From Lumbricus terrestris (taxonomy: Eukaryota; Annelida; Clitellata; Crassiclitellata; Lumbricidae): a stretch of 64,000 bases of DNA. The first letter of the stretch is position 1, and each line of letters starts with the position of its first letter. Below the pieces are notes generated by a model, which did not search any database, was not told the DNA's origin, and saw only the letters and a program-made list of their open reading frames with translations. The position numbers and the translations under genes were made by a program. The stretch is taken from assembly GCA_949752735.1 (NCBI GenBank), contig OX457042.1, forward strand, positions 22,272,995-22,336,994. Direction: 5' to 3'. Positions 18,976-30,130 of the stretch are shown in pieces.

Positions 18976-21516
18976 CTAGAATTACACCAAGTCAGACACG
19001 GGTCACTATCTTGTCTACATAACAAATTATAAGTAAGAATGAAAAAATAACAAGTCATTGATATGCCAGCTAATGTAAAATGTATCTTTCATTATAAATC
19101 ATTGCCCACACAGTTCACTTAATACATTTGAAAAGTCGTTCAATATTCCAGAATTCATTCCAGAATTTATATAGCATTTCTTAAAGGGGGCTACTCAGAA
19201 GCGCTCCCGGCTCTAGCACGGCAAGAAAGTTTTGTGTTTGACAGGAAATGCTTCAGTAACGGCCCTAGGAAGCAGACGCAGCTCCTGTGGGATCCCATTC
19301 CAGACAGCTGGACCCACCACAGACAATGCTCCATTCTGAATGGTTTTAGTCTGTTCGAATGGAACCAAATGCACTCCCTACTGTGCACAACGGAGAGGGT
19401 GGCGGCCTTGGATACATGTGGAGCAACAGATATCTTGCAGGTAGTTGTTGCAGGTAGTATGACATGGTGGATGCAGCAAAAGTGTATGTGAAGGGCACTG
19501 AAGGCAGACTTTAATATAAGACTATGATAAAAATTCAGTGGAAGAAATGTATGCGTCAATCACTGAAAATATAAAGAAGCATATTGTAGCTAAGAAATGC
19601 ATAATTGCAAAGTGAATGCAGAAAATACCGACTTGTTGATCCAGTTGCAAAAGGCAACGCGTTCTTCCGCTGCAACAGAATGCGTTGTTCCTTCAGCCGA
19701 TGTATGAGACATTCCACCAAATGTTGTCACTCCCTGTGCTTTCTTAACCAAAGATTTCTTCTTGCCACCAAAGTCTCGATCTTGCTTCAGATTTATGTAG
19801 AGCTGTCATAAAAATGTAAGTACAGCATGATTCAAAACTGAAAGCAATATACTAGAAAGATAACAAGACTGGGACAATTTTCAACTTATTTTGATCATGC
19901 TTTGCTGATTGTTTACAACAGTAAAGCCACACCATATGTTGTTTAATTGGCCTTGTAGCCATCAATTGTATTACAGCATTAGAAGCACCAGCGTGCATAG
20001 GATGCACAGCTGGTTATCAACAAATAAGAGACGAAAATTTTACTCATTTTGAAACATTAAATTAAGACGGAGATGCCCAGGATGCTTGGCCAATGCTTTT
20101 TGTTTATTGATTGAAAGTAACTGAAAATTTCTATAATTATATAATTTTGTAGAAGCCCTTTGTAGGTCAATTGCTCACAACTCTCACTGATGCAGACAAG
20201 AGGCATGTTCCACTGTCACCAGTGAACTTGGCAACTGGCTTTCAAGCATTGCACCTTGACAATGTGGCATTTCCAGTTGTTTTCTCCAAGACTGCTTTCT
20301 CCCAGGGCCAGTCTTAGGCATAAGCAACGCAGGCAATTGCCTAGAGTGCCGCAGGCTTGGGGGCGCCGCGGTACGGGTGATTTATATGTTTTTTACACTA
20401 TATTCTTTTAACCTAAAGACTTTTGCTAATGGAAGAAATTTAACACAATTATTGCACTGTTTAGACTGATCTAATTCAATTTCAAAGACTGCATAAATTT
20501 TATATCGACTAATAAAATTTGATTTTTAACAGCATTCCGTACTGTGCTTTGCAGTCTATGTCTATAATAGACCTGATGTTTATTGGCTAATACTGACATA
20601 GTGACATCTTTCAACCAAATACGCCATCAACTGAAGAATTGTTGTGTTATTTATAGCCGTTGTGTCTTATATGTTGACTGCTTAGGTTTGAATATTTTGA
20701 TCTTAAAAATTAAATTATATCAAACTCTATGATTCCATGAAGCATCAGAAATTATCAGGTTTCCAAAGTCAAAATAAAAAAAACAAGAGACGAAAGTTAG
20801 AATAAAAAGACAATACGGTCGCTTTCCAATTATTTAAACTAAACTGAGGCTGATCCCTACTTTATCTCTCAATGTTAGCACCCAGTCGTCAGCTGGTAAT
20901 TCAGACAACGCGACGGTCAATTTCGATAGTGAAGATGTTGCAAGAAGTAAAATGTATAAAATGGGAGTGGGCCTTGCTGAATATGATTTATATGAAGATG
21001 AGATTACAACATTCCAGACTGTAGGCTAAGTGTACCAATGAAAAGCTTAATAATAATATTAAAAAACAGCTCAGTTATGCACAATGTTAGGCACAATGTT
21101 CTGGCTGGTCTCTGAACCGCTGCTAAATGGGTTGTCGTGGGGGTGGACTGTGGAGTGGGGTCAAAGGGCGTCAAATGTTTGGATTGCCTGGGGCGCCATT
21201 AGGGCTAAGGCCGGCCCTGCTTTCACCTGTTGGGATCTTTCAACTCTAGTGCAGTACATAACCACTCCAGTTTGCTTGACCCAAGGCAAACAGTATAACA
21301 CGTCACATCTAACCATGTTAACCTGGCTCATGGATGACCAGACTTTAAATTTTAAACCTGTTTGTATTCTTCGAAGTTGAGACGTCCATCCCTGACGATC
21401 GTATCATGCTTCTTGATGAGCTCACGGCATTCATGCCCTGCGATCTTTATTCCGACTTGATTCAGGGCATCTTGCAACTCAGTGGCCGTTATGTAGCCAT
21501 CACTGTCAACGTCAAT
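18879..21516 (-). CDS. Plastin/fimbrin-like actin-bundling protein, partial gene (three exons)
   Basis: Three minus-strand exons (21358-21516, 19633-19802, 18879-18975) join with matching phases (0, then 2). They give one canonical EF-hand loop (DVDSDGYITATE) and a degenerate second loop (acidic residues missing at positions 1 and 3), then a headpiece linker with QGVTTFGGMSHTSAEG, then the start of calponin-homology domain 1 (FCNWINK, DPDCKK, DPDTSDLY). In plastins, two EF-hands regulate two tandem actin-binding pairs of CH domains. The order here is exactly that of plastin residues about 20-150. The N-terminal exon and the rest of the protein are not found in the window. The third exon carries a 1-nt frameshift, so this may be a sequencing error or a decaying copy. 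Plastin is strongly preferred over calmodulin-like proteins because of the CH start. Confidence 0.75.
19175..19425 (-). pseudogene. LINE RT C-terminus and 3' tail
   Basis: The minus strand reads ALSVVGPAVWNGIPQELRLL, the conserved GPxxWNxLPxxLR block at the end of CR1/L2-like ORF2, followed by KHKTFLP and a stop. The untranslated tail gccgggagcgcttctgagta ... tgctatataaattctg matches the tails of SINE family B and other LINE remnants here. It lies in a plastin intron. Confidence 0.7.
19633..19802 (-). CDS. Plastin exon: linker between EF-hands and CH1
   Basis: The acceptor is tttttatgacag and the donor AACAA|gtcggt. 170 nt, phase 0 to 2. It reads LYINLKQDRDFGGKKKSLVK, then a Gly/Thr-rich segment with TTFGGMSHTSAEGTTHS, then EERVAFCNWIN. 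The TSAEGTTHS...EER.AF.NWINK series is the plastin signature before CH1. Confidence 0.8.
20151..20302 (+). pseudogene. Open frame of unknown origin, left part, broken by a hAT insertion
   Basis: After a fair acceptor (ataattttgtag) the plus strand stays open (KPFVGQLLTTLTDADKRHVP ...). The frame is cut at the hAT end and resumes in the same frame at 21220 if the insert and one target copy are disregarded. I do not recognise the family; it could be a host exon or an older transposon. Confidence 0.3.
20303..21219 (+). mobile_element. hAT-type element, 917 bp, TSD CTTTCTCC/CTTTCACC
   Basis: Ends CAGGGCCAGTCTTAG and CTAAGGCCGGCCCTG (13 of 15 matching). Flanks 20295-20302 and 21220-21227 agree at 7 of 8 bases. 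The interior has g+c-rich ends (gggggcgccgcggt, ggggcgccatt) and an AT-rich middle without a recognisable transposase. Confidence 0.75.
21220..21380 (+). pseudogene. Open frame of unknown origin, right part
   Basis: Continues the frame of 20151-20302 past the hAT insertion (CWDLSTLVQYITTPV ...) up to a stop near 21378. It overlaps the antisense plastin exon at its end, so any function there is doubtful. Confidence 0.25.
21358..21516 (-). CDS. Plastin exon: EF-hand pair
   Basis: Acceptor gtgtttcttgcag, donor AAACAG|gtttaa, 159 nt, phase 0 on both sides, 53 codons. It contains IDVDSDGYITATELQDAL, then a linker with IAGHECRELIKKHD where plastins usually have LPGYKVRE, then DGRLNFEEYKQ. The first loop is canonical for calcium; the second lacks acidic residues at positions 1 and 3. 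The helix preceding the first loop must come from an upstream exon not identified. Confidence 0.8.
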
Positions 21517-21745
21517 CTGCAAGAAACACATAGTTTATTTACATACAAGTTTGCACTGTTGCTTAAACCTATTGTCATAAAAATGAAGACACAAATGATG
21601 CCACCAAAACTCTACAGATTTTCCGCTTATCTTGTCAAAGAAATGGCAGTGTTAAACCATTTCATTGAGACCCTGCCCAATCAGAAAATGGTGTGCAATA
21701 TTCCCATGTCAATCATGTCAAGCCACGTGATAACAGAAGAGTAAC

Positions 21746-21938
21746 TTACATGTGGAGCCTTGGATGAGGCATCTGAGAGCATCGGACTGGATCGGCTGCC
21801 ATTCGTTGAGGGTAGCTGCAGATGCTGAAGAAGGGAAGGATGGAGGCGGAGAACCTTCCGTTGATCGACGGGTCATGGCGATCTTCTCCATCATAAAGTC
21901 CAGGTAATCGTCGGCTGTGAAAGATGGTTGGGACACCT
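21746..21938 (-). other. Exon-like segment upstream of the plastin EF exon
   Basis: Bounded by a strong acceptor (tatttttgccag) and a consensus donor (CACAT|gtaagt). One frame is fully open (SQPSFTADDYLDFMMEKIAM ...) but ends in phase 1, which does not join the phase-0 EF exon. A second possible acceptor (ccttcccttcttcag, ending near 21827) would give a short phase-0 exon. It may be an exon of plastin or of another minus-strand gene. Confidence 0.35.
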
Positions 21939-21983
21939 GGCAAAAATACCAAAAAACCTCAACATGACTATGCGCCTAAATCA

Positions 21984-22208
21984 AAAAGTGGGCTCTAAGT
22001 CAGATTCTTCCATGGGGAAGTCAAAGTCCTCACCACTACTCGGCTGCACCAGGGATGCGCTAGAGTGTAAGGTACCAGGACATAGATCAACAGATTGCCG
22101 ACCTTGCGAATCAGGGTTCCTTTCCATTGTAGGGGATCCAATCTGCTGAAGACTGCCAGGATCACCTAGGTGACTGTCTCCTATATCAGCTATCTCGTTG
22201 TCAGACAT
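21984..22208 (-). CDS. Small acidic Ser-rich ORF, unrecognised
   Basis: 75 codons from ATG 22208 (MSDNEIADIGDSHLGDPGSL ...) to a TGA. It is rich in Ser, Asp, Glu and Pro, unlike the random frames nearby. It ends about 45 nt before the exon-like segment at 21938, and a donor-like gtgagg lies within it. It could be a first exon of a minus-strand gene or part of a transposon. No family recognised. Confidence 0.3.
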
Positions 22209-22350
22209 AGCAGCAAACGCATTGAATCAGCTTATCCATTAACTTCTAATTTATTACAGGAATTAATTAATATACAAACACATTGCTTACAATTGATTAG
22301 AAATGCTCCATTTCCATGTAAGAAGTGCATCTAATCGAATCAAGAAATTG

Positions 22351-22593
22351 CTAATTAAAAACCTGAAAATGATCAATTATACATAAAAAGCGAACTGTAG
22401 CCTCAGACCCGATAAACTGAGCAAGTTTCAAATTTTCACGACAAAATTCAATGGCGTCAGCTACTCTCGCACTCAATGTTTGGACAACTAAATTGACCTT
22501 CATCTTCTGCCAATTGCACATCACGTGAGCAATTTTTAACTTAGTGCCATTTCGCAAACCCTCAACACTCCTGTAATCTATGCAACTGCTCAA
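22351..22593 (-). pseudogene. P-element/THAP9-like transposase fragment
   Basis: The minus frame contains GTKLKIAHVMCNWQKMKVNL, then VVQTLSARVADAIEFC and ATVRFLCIIDHFQVFN. This resembles the P-element/THAP9 transposase stretch where lysine-rich SKMKVxLAxQxLSxSVAxAL is followed by xTAxFIxxIDxLFDxxN. About 80 codons remain; no THAP domain or other part is found nearby. Probably a relic. Confidence 0.6.
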
Positions 22594-23186
22594 TATAATT
22601 CAAGCACGATCCACAACAGTTTTCATTTCACTTTTCATTGTCTTGGACTAACATTTACTGAATAGGAGTGATCCTTCACTGTGATGGCAAGTGTAAACGA
22701 TGCAGACCGGGTGTCGTTCTCTGTGACAGCAATTGTAGACGATGTTGACTAGGTGTGCTCAACTTGCTTCTTTTGGGGTTTACTAGACTTCACAACCTAA
22801 AACAGCAAAATAATAGCAACACAGTTAAAAACTATAGTTCACATATCTTTACTTACTGATCCCGAATGACAAAAGTTCTGCAATCGGTGACAAAAGAGGT
22901 GAATATAGTGAATCACAGAGCCGGTGTGAATTACACAAACTACTATTGAGGTCTGAACCATGTTACTTGCATTCTAATAGAGGACGATTATAAATTCTCC
23001 ATATTCAATAACAGCAGCATGAATGTGGAATAGCTTAAAAAAATAATAAGTTGATTAATTTCATTATCTTCAATTCACCAATTCACATAAACATTATATG
23101 ACAGATGGACAGATGAAACTGTTGCAGGAAGAATCACTACGGAAAGAGACCTTAACAAGATGATCAGGTAAAGCAAAGATGGTTTT

Positions 23187-23390
23187 TCGTTCTTTAATGT
23201 ACGGTAATGCCTGCAAACGCACTGCGCTTTACATGTACCGGTTATGCAGTAATCTTAATTAAAATGAAACTTAACTACAAACAAAACAGACAGCCTGCAT
23301 TACATGATGGTAATAGCAGCCTACAAAGTATATCCGCCCTCGAACTCATAACCTCTCTCTCTCCGTGCCAACTGTGTTAACCAATGCGCA
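23187..23390 (-). mobile_element. tRNA-derived SINE, family A (copy 2)
   Basis: Same block order as 15625-15872: B-box-like gagttcgagggcg, gtaggctgctattaccat, ctgtctgttttgtttgtag, aattaagattactgcataac, gcgcagtgcgtttgcaggc. Confidence 0.65.
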
Positions 23391-23587
23391 ATAATCATAA
23401 TCAGCCAGAATAGTCTAAAACCTTGTAAAATGAGTATGACACACTAACTTGTAGTAAAGTGGTCCGAACACACGCAGAAATATTCTGTATTAGACTAGTC
23501 AAAATTCGAAACGATGGATATGTTTACTTTATCTCTGCTCAAGGTTATACTACAAACCACCATCGATAATATATAAATACAGAGGCA

Positions 23588-23925
23588 TCATCCGTGACGC
23601 ATCACAGAAACGATCTGTGATTGGCTTAGTAACTCGTGCGCACGAGATAATATCTCGTGCGCACGAGATAATATCTCGTGCGCACGAGATATTATCTCGT
23701 GCGCACGACTTATTATCTCGTGCGCACGACTTAGTAACTCGTGCGCACGAGATATTATCTCGTGCGCACGAGATATTATCTCGTGAGCACGAGATATTAT
23801 CTCGTGCGCACGAGATAATATCTCGTGCGCACGAGATAATATCTCGTGAGCACGAGATATTATCTCGTGCGCACGAGATTTAAACAAAGAAAAAAAATTG
23901 CATTTATGTCCTTTTAGGGGCTCCG
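23588..23925 (-). mobile_element. Palindromic-array element, copy 2 (inverted)
   Basis: ccgtgacgcatcacagaaac leads into an array (23630-23878) of the CTCGTGCGCACGAG palindrome with a 21-bp period, ending with tttatgtccttttaggggct. The order is the reverse of copy 1 at 11951-12230. A few units carry single changes (ctcgtgagcacgag). Confidence 0.75.
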
Positions 23926-23929
23926 TACT

Positions 23930-26640
23930 TGCAGGCTAAAATTTAATGTAATTTTACAATAGACTATTGAATTGTATTCTTATGTGTGTGTGGCTGGTTT
24001 ACAATTACGTAGACTGCGTGGCTTATGTTGGACTGGAGTCCATTGCATTGTGGGCTATTTTAAAGGGAATTGTTTTAAGTGATGCAAATCGGACGGTAAG
24101 TGTGTTTCGCGGCAATTATAGGCGTAGTTTACCTGCTTGATCCCTTTGGCCCTTGAGCCGGAACCGAATTTTGCCTAGTCTTCCGCCCATCGGTTTGTTT
24201 TGACTGAGCGCCTGTGAACAAGCTGGTTCCCAAGACTTGCCACGACTATGACACTGAACATGACATCTCGAGATTACGATTAAGATGCGATTAGAATTTG
24301 TTATATAATTTATATTAATGCGATGGCGTTTCCTAAATGATCCACGCTGAGGAAATGGGAGCGGCTTCTAAAAATGTTATTATGGCTGCCTGCGAATCGT
24401 TTTGCAGAGAGTAAACGTGCTGTTGTTATTATGGTGTTTGGATGCGAGGGCGGTTGAAACTTAGGCGGTGGGCAATGTAGTGCTTCATTGCCCTTCTAGG
24501 TCAATAGCTGCGAAAAAAAAAGTTGATTGCCAATAGCAGTTTGGAGCAAACGCTTTTTGGTGAGATTCATTTGGGGAAAATGGTTTCGTTTTTGCGAATT
24601 AAGCAAATGGTAGGGGCCGAGTTGAAAACTTATGTAGCGCTTATTTAGAAAACAAGGAGACATTTAGTGAAAGAAATACACAGTTGGGGAGGGGAGACGG
24701 CTTAATTATGTTTTGATTATCTAGTAATATCTTGATGTAAATTGAATGTTACAGCATTTCAATGCTATGCTGTTTTAAGTGCTGAATCTCAGAACCTAAT
24801 TAACGTTTAAGCTGATAGTCAGGCTGGTAATTTTGCTTGGCAGGACTGGGAAATCTATGGGCAAGACTGAGAATGTAATTTTAGTGGACGACGTTCAGTT
24901 CAAAGCATTTACCTGGACCAATGGGCAATGCTGAGAAAATGTATGAGGCAATGAATATCAGTTTCTAATTACACGAGTGAATGAGGAAATATCTGTGGGA
25001 TAGAGGGAGATGTTTCAAAATTAAAAATATCGTGAAACCATTTGCGCATCTGCTAGTGCGCTATCATAACAGTTTATCATAGGTGCATGGCTTGGTGAAT
25101 CCTTAATTGCCTGAGATGTACTGAAGCATAAACCTGAGGCATTAACCTTAAATACAAAGGTGCATTATCAAGTGGCTAGCCTGTGGTAGTGTGATACTGT
25201 AGCGTATTAAATCGCTATTATCTATCAATCTAACTTGTCTAGTATTAAGTGTTAATTGTAGGTAGAAGTTAAGTCAGACAATGTAGTGGCGTTGATTTAA
25301 TTAGTTAATTAATTGGCGTTGTTAGAAGAATTAATATTTAGTAATATGATCAGCAAACGAAAACACAGAAGCGCTACAGAAGTGCAGCGAGACTGATAGG
25401 CGTTGGTCGCTATTGGAGACTATAGCAACAAAAACAACGTAACGACGCGTAAGCCAATTAAAACGCAGTCTAACTGATTAAACACACGTCATCGACAGAA
25501 ACGGTTAAAAGATCGATTTCTGCAGTTGGAGCTAATGGCGAAGGGTCATTTTGTTGCGGCAAATGAACTCTTAAGTGAAATTAGCGGCAGAATGATTGGT
25601 ATGTGGCACCTTCGACGTTGAGAAGAAGGGTGGCCAACGGACGTTAAGTCTTCGAGACAGTTTTTGCGATCGAGGTAAATTCTGGAGCTTGGAGAACTAT
25701 CGTCATTCGTGGGTGAAGAGTTTGCTCGAGGATTTTGAATTCTACGAACATTGGAGAGAGACGCTGGAGATAATCACACGGTTGATTCAAACATTTATGA
25801 TCACACGGTTGATCTGGACGTTGATGTGCACGCTGGAATTGTGACACATTTCATCCATTCGAGTAAGAATACTGGCATTTGTGAATACTAAATATATTCC
25901 TTGGAATTTCGTGATTCGGCCTGGACTACGAAATATCTTCGGTATATATTATTCCACTGCATATTCGAAGACACTTGGTTGTCGAAATACAAGGATCGGA
26001 ACTACGACGATTTACAGAATTGGCGGACGATGAACTAGAAAGAATTCTACACTCAAGTGAAGCTAAGAAACATAATAAATCTAGTAATCAATCAACGCCA
26101 ATAAGTAAATAGGGACACTGCATAATTGTATTGTTTCTTTAATAATAATCAATATATTTTACATTTAAAAGAATTGGTTTCTCTTTGAACTGGCTATTTA
26201 AATGCAGTACATGTTTGATACCTGCTAAAATGAGCATATGCTAATAATAGGAGGCTACAGATACATTGGCTGATGTGGTAATCTGAAGACTTAGTGCTGT
26301 TTACATAAACAATACAGTTGCCCACGACTTCGCTCAAATAGAGTGCTGTGACCTACTGGCCACATCTCGTAATGCAATGCACTGGGAAACTAAGTAAGTA
26401 TTAAAATTTAACACTCTGTAATTAGCACAAACTGTAATTTAAATAGGAAATCTATTAAATTAGAGCAATAGCGAAAATGTCCTAAAATATTCTTTTAAGA
26501 AAAGTTCTTATGCAGCTCACTCAGTATGTCAGCTATTCCGCAATAATTCTAGCAACTAAGCTCTTTAACGATAACTGAGTTGCAGAGCAAGTTGTCAACA
26601 AGAAATCATTGCAAATGAATTAAATGATTCCAGATATTAT
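23930..26640. other. Intergenic stretch without recognised gene; possible old LTR-like segment
   Basis: 25380-26165 has the texture of a long untranslated leader: few repeats, balanced composition, no long frame, ending in ctttaataataatcaatata. It could be a solo LTR or a 5' UTR of the + strand gene. I found neither clear LTR termini nor a target duplication. Confidence 0.25.
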
Positions 26641-27028
26641 ATACTCAGTATTATTTTGGGTAATATGTAGGTTGGCGTGCGATGCTATGTAGCGCAGACA
26701 ACACGATGGCAGTATATCTCTTTGCTTACTTACTGAGCACATTGCATTATGGGATGATGCCAGTAGGTAGCAGCGCTCTTTCTGTTGCAGCCACGTTGCT
26801 TTGTAATCAGGCAGTCAGTCTCCAGGATTACCGCAGATGCATAAGCCTTGGCGGAAATAATTAGTAATTCAAGGGTATCTCCCACGGCAATTTTTTTGTC
26901 AGGCCTTGTGTTAGTGTGCTGGTGCTTTATTATTTACTTTACAGTGTGCAACATGGCATAATTATTTGAGCACTTGTGTGGACTGATGTTATTATATGTT
27001 GCATGTGTGTTATTAAGAGATTATGCTC

Positions 27029-27235
27029 AATCAATCAATCAATCATTCACAAAAATTTAGAGCAAGGGCTCTAGAACAGAGCCCTGTGGAAGGCCAACTG
27101 GAGCGGGGATCCAAGGGGAACGCATGTAGTGAAAGACAGTGGAAGAGCAGAGAGGAGCGGTCTGCTAGATAAGATGTTAGCCAGTCAAGGGGCAGAGCAG
27201 CGATGCCAAAGAAGTAGAAAGTCAATGAATGAGAA
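27029..27235 (-). pseudogene. LINE reverse transcriptase fragment (LPQGSVLEPLL)
   Basis: The minus strand gives LDWLTSYLADRSS, then in another frame VGLPQGSVLEPLL and a stop. These correspond to the WxxSYLxxR and GVPQGSVLGPLLF motifs of CR1/L2-like LINE RT. A (TTGA)n tract lies directly 3' of it, so the rest of ORF2 was lost. Dead copy. Confidence 0.7.
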
Positions 27236-27469
27236 TATTATGATCGACAGTGTATGCTATGTTCAATGTTCGATTGCGCTATGTGCGAAGCTCAATTAAG
27301 CTTGGAATCTGAAATGTATCATAAAATTATGCATTTGGAATCTGCAGTACAGATCTAATACAGATCAGATCTGTATTAGATGCACTTGAGATATGTATCA
27401 GAGCTTTGCACTCAACGAAGCACGATTTTGGAGGATTTACTGCGCATGAACTTTCTGATTTGTATAAAT

Positions 27470-27560
27470 CTTTATATATATATATATATACATTATATAT
27501 ATGCATTTATAACTCATCGTATAATTATATATATAAAATATATATGTATATAACTCATTG
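27470..27560. repeat. AT-rich (TA)n microsatellite
   Basis: Several (ta)n runs interrupted by tgcattta and tgtacata. Confidence 0.8.
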
Positions 27561-27794
27561 TACATAGATACCACTTGTCTAATGGTAGATTATAGTATGT
27601 TATATAACATATTATATTTAACCATGGCTGTTTATCTGTTTATTTCTTGCTTCTGACTGTAGAAGTACTCTTGATGCATGCATACTGTGGCTCTTGAATT
27701 TCGATCAATTAGAATGTTTTGAATAATTGATCCAAACAAATGAAGTCAAGTGAAGTTCAGCGACCTCTTGGTATTTGAATTTGACCCCATAACA

Positions 27795-28015
27795 AAGATG
27801 GTGGTGGTGTAGGGGTATGTTCGGTGCCTTGGAACCCGAAGGTTGTGGGTTCGAATCCACCTCAGGCCGCCATGTAGGGACCCTGAGCAAGTCTTTTATT
27901 CATAGACTTTGCTCAATGCGCTTCATCATGAAAATCCGATTCAGTGTCCGTGCTGTAGTCGGGAGCTACTTTGAGTAGAAATCTTGAATGGGGCGCTAAA
28001 ACAATTGCTCATACA
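27795..28015 (+). mobile_element. tRNA-derived SINE, family B
   Basis: A-box-like tggtggtgtaggggtatg, perfect B box GGTTCGAATCC (27849-27859), then ccatgtagggaccctgagca, and tail cgggagctactttgagtaga ... cttgaatggggcgctaaaa. It matches the minus copy at 14805-14995 in order. Confidence 0.75.
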
Positions 28016-28025
28016 TACATGCCAG

Positions 28026-28095
28026 TTAACCCTTTGAACCCGGAGCTCCCGTAACTCTAAGGATAACGGGCCGGCTTTCAGGTTCTAAGGGTTAA
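28026..28095. mobile_element. piggyBac-like micro-MITE flanked by TTAA
   Basis: TTAA at both ends (28026-28029, 28092-28095), terminal repeats CCCTTTGAACC and GGTTCTAAGGG (10 of 11 matching). TTAA target sites with CCCTTT-type ends suggest piggyBac. 62 bp between the TTAAs; no coding content. Confidence 0.55.
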
Positions 28096-28369
28096 TGCCT
28101 CATTGCATTTGAGTTTCACTGTGTGAAACCATTTTGTATACTCTAAATTTATCTCGTAAGTTGATGCAATGGTGAGAGGGAGGGAGAGGAGGTGGGAGAT
28201 AATTGAGTTGCTGCTTTTTCAGCTGCTAAGCATTTCCTAAAGCAATTCACTGTGTCCTAGTGACGCAGCAGAATTATCGGCAATTTCCCTTATCAGCCAC
28301 AGTGCTATTTGTTGAGATTTTTACACCTTGGCCTTGTGTTCTCATATGCATGTATGGGGGATTGTAAGC

Positions 28370-28710
28370 CTATGTGTTGGTCTGCACGTGTTTGTATTCT
28401 GCACACTGCACGTATCTGTTTATATGTTTGTGTGTTCGTTTTTGTGGTTGTATGATTGTGCATGTTCGTGTATGTGCTTGTGTGTTTGTTAGTCTAGTGA
28501 CTAGTTTGCATGTTGGTTGTTTTGTATTTTTAAGTCTGTCTTTGCCTGTGCTGTTGCTTTTGTATATGTTGGTTTGTATGTGCGTATGTGCACATGCCTG
28601 TGTTCATTTGTGTGGTTTTTATCTGTTCATTTATGTGTGTGCATGTGCGAGCTCGTGAGTGTGAGTGCGCGCATGCTTGTGTGTGTGTGTGTGTGTGTGT
28701 GTGCTTGAAA
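28370..28710. repeat. GT-rich tract with (TG)n microsatellite
   Basis: Degenerate tgtgtttgtatgtg words end in a pure (tg)n run at about 28677-28702. Cys/Val-rich frames here are products of the repeat. Confidence 0.8.
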
Positions 28711-29579
28711 GAATGAATGACACAGCAGGCAGTGGATCGGCCAGAGGCAGTGCTAATGGATTCTGCAATCTTCATCTTTTTCTCAGCATCAGTTGGAATT
28801 TCCGGTCCATTTTTATCTTCCGGAGATTGTTTCTATCCATTCTGCGACTGATCTCTTTATGAGTTTGACTTGCTATCATTGGAGCCTTGGGCACGACTTC
28901 TTTCCTGGTGATTGTTACATGCGTACTTAAGATTTGTGCAGTCTTTTGCTCTTTACAAGCTACGGTACAAATTTTAGCTAGTCTATTATATAATATATAT
29001 TAGTCTGAAATCAGGTTTAATATGTGATGATTATAGCTTTGATGACAACCATAAATAATATGTATTTAAAAACGTTTTTCAGTCTTCTAATTTTAATAGT
29101 ACACAATCACTAAATTGAGGGATACAAGTTTCTACAGAAACTTCTTCAAAACTTTAAAAGATCTTGCGGTTTAAATGCAAACATTTCTGCAGCATAACAA
29201 CAATGTGAATACCTATCCTGAAACCATCTGTTTTTTGCAACTGCATGAAAGGGTGCTATGTGAAATTACTAGGCAATTAGTAGACCTGTCCTTCTTTCTG
29301 GGCAGTGAAAAGGACCAACCTCAGATTGATTCGCAGCAGTGCGATTTTTATAGGGAGGGTCAATTTTCACCAGTGAACTACTGAACTTGTGTAATTATAA
29401 ATCTCCCTTCCCTTTATTATTTCCTGCAAATACACCCGATTTTAACGAATTTTTCAAGTTAGATACACTTTTGAATTACAGTATAAACTTTACTGTTGAT
29501 TCTGTTTTAGTGTTGGCTGATTAGCACTGGCATAGCTATACTAGACGCTGGAAGAGGAGGAACTGGATGAGGTGATAAG

Positions 29580-29782
29580 ATGCCGGCCATGTTGCTTCAG
29601 CAGCGGTCGAATAATGATCTGCGTCTGAAGCAAGAGCAGCAGCAGCAGCACGATCAGGAGCAGCACTTGGAGCGAAGCCGCTCACACACTTCATTCGCAT
29701 CTCCTGGGTCGGCCACGTCTGCATCATTGCTTCGCAAGTCTTGGCCGGCCACTTCACAGAACGGCCTCACAAATCACCGCAG
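29580..29782 (+). CDS. GRAMD2-type coding exon 1
   Basis: The ATG follows an in-frame TGA 12 nt upstream. It encodes a Gln-rich stretch (LKQEQQQQHDQEQH), Ser-rich SHTSFASPGSATSASLL and GLTNHR. Donor CGCAG|gtcagt, phase 2. The extent of 5' UTR is not visible. Confidence 0.75.
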
Positions 29783-30099
29783 GTCAGTGTGCAACGTTAT
29801 AGTACTGATAAGGAATACGATGACGTAAATATTTGTATCGTGTCGAATCCATCTAGGTTTAAATGGCACCTCTCTCTCTCTTGGAGGTGCTAGCAACATG
29901 GAAACTCTGTGGGTTCCAAAGGAAATGCCTTTGAGGAACTAGAGACTGTCAGCCGATGACCTAGAACTTTCTGAAATGAACTCTCAACATGACCTATTAA
30001 TCATTATTATTGTTTTATTTATTTAAATTTATTAAAAAAAATTTACTCCAGCAATTGTGCTAGGAGCTGTTGTTGTTGCCATTATTATTATTATTATTA

Positions 30100-30130
<31 letters not shown>

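Noticed and set aside
23980..26165. Possible solo LTR (tgtgtg ... ttttaca)
   Set aside because: Ends were chosen by eye, there is no target duplication, and no second copy is in the window.
28374..28708. Cys/Val-rich frames in the GT-rich tract
   Set aside because: Products of a degenerate tgtg repeat.
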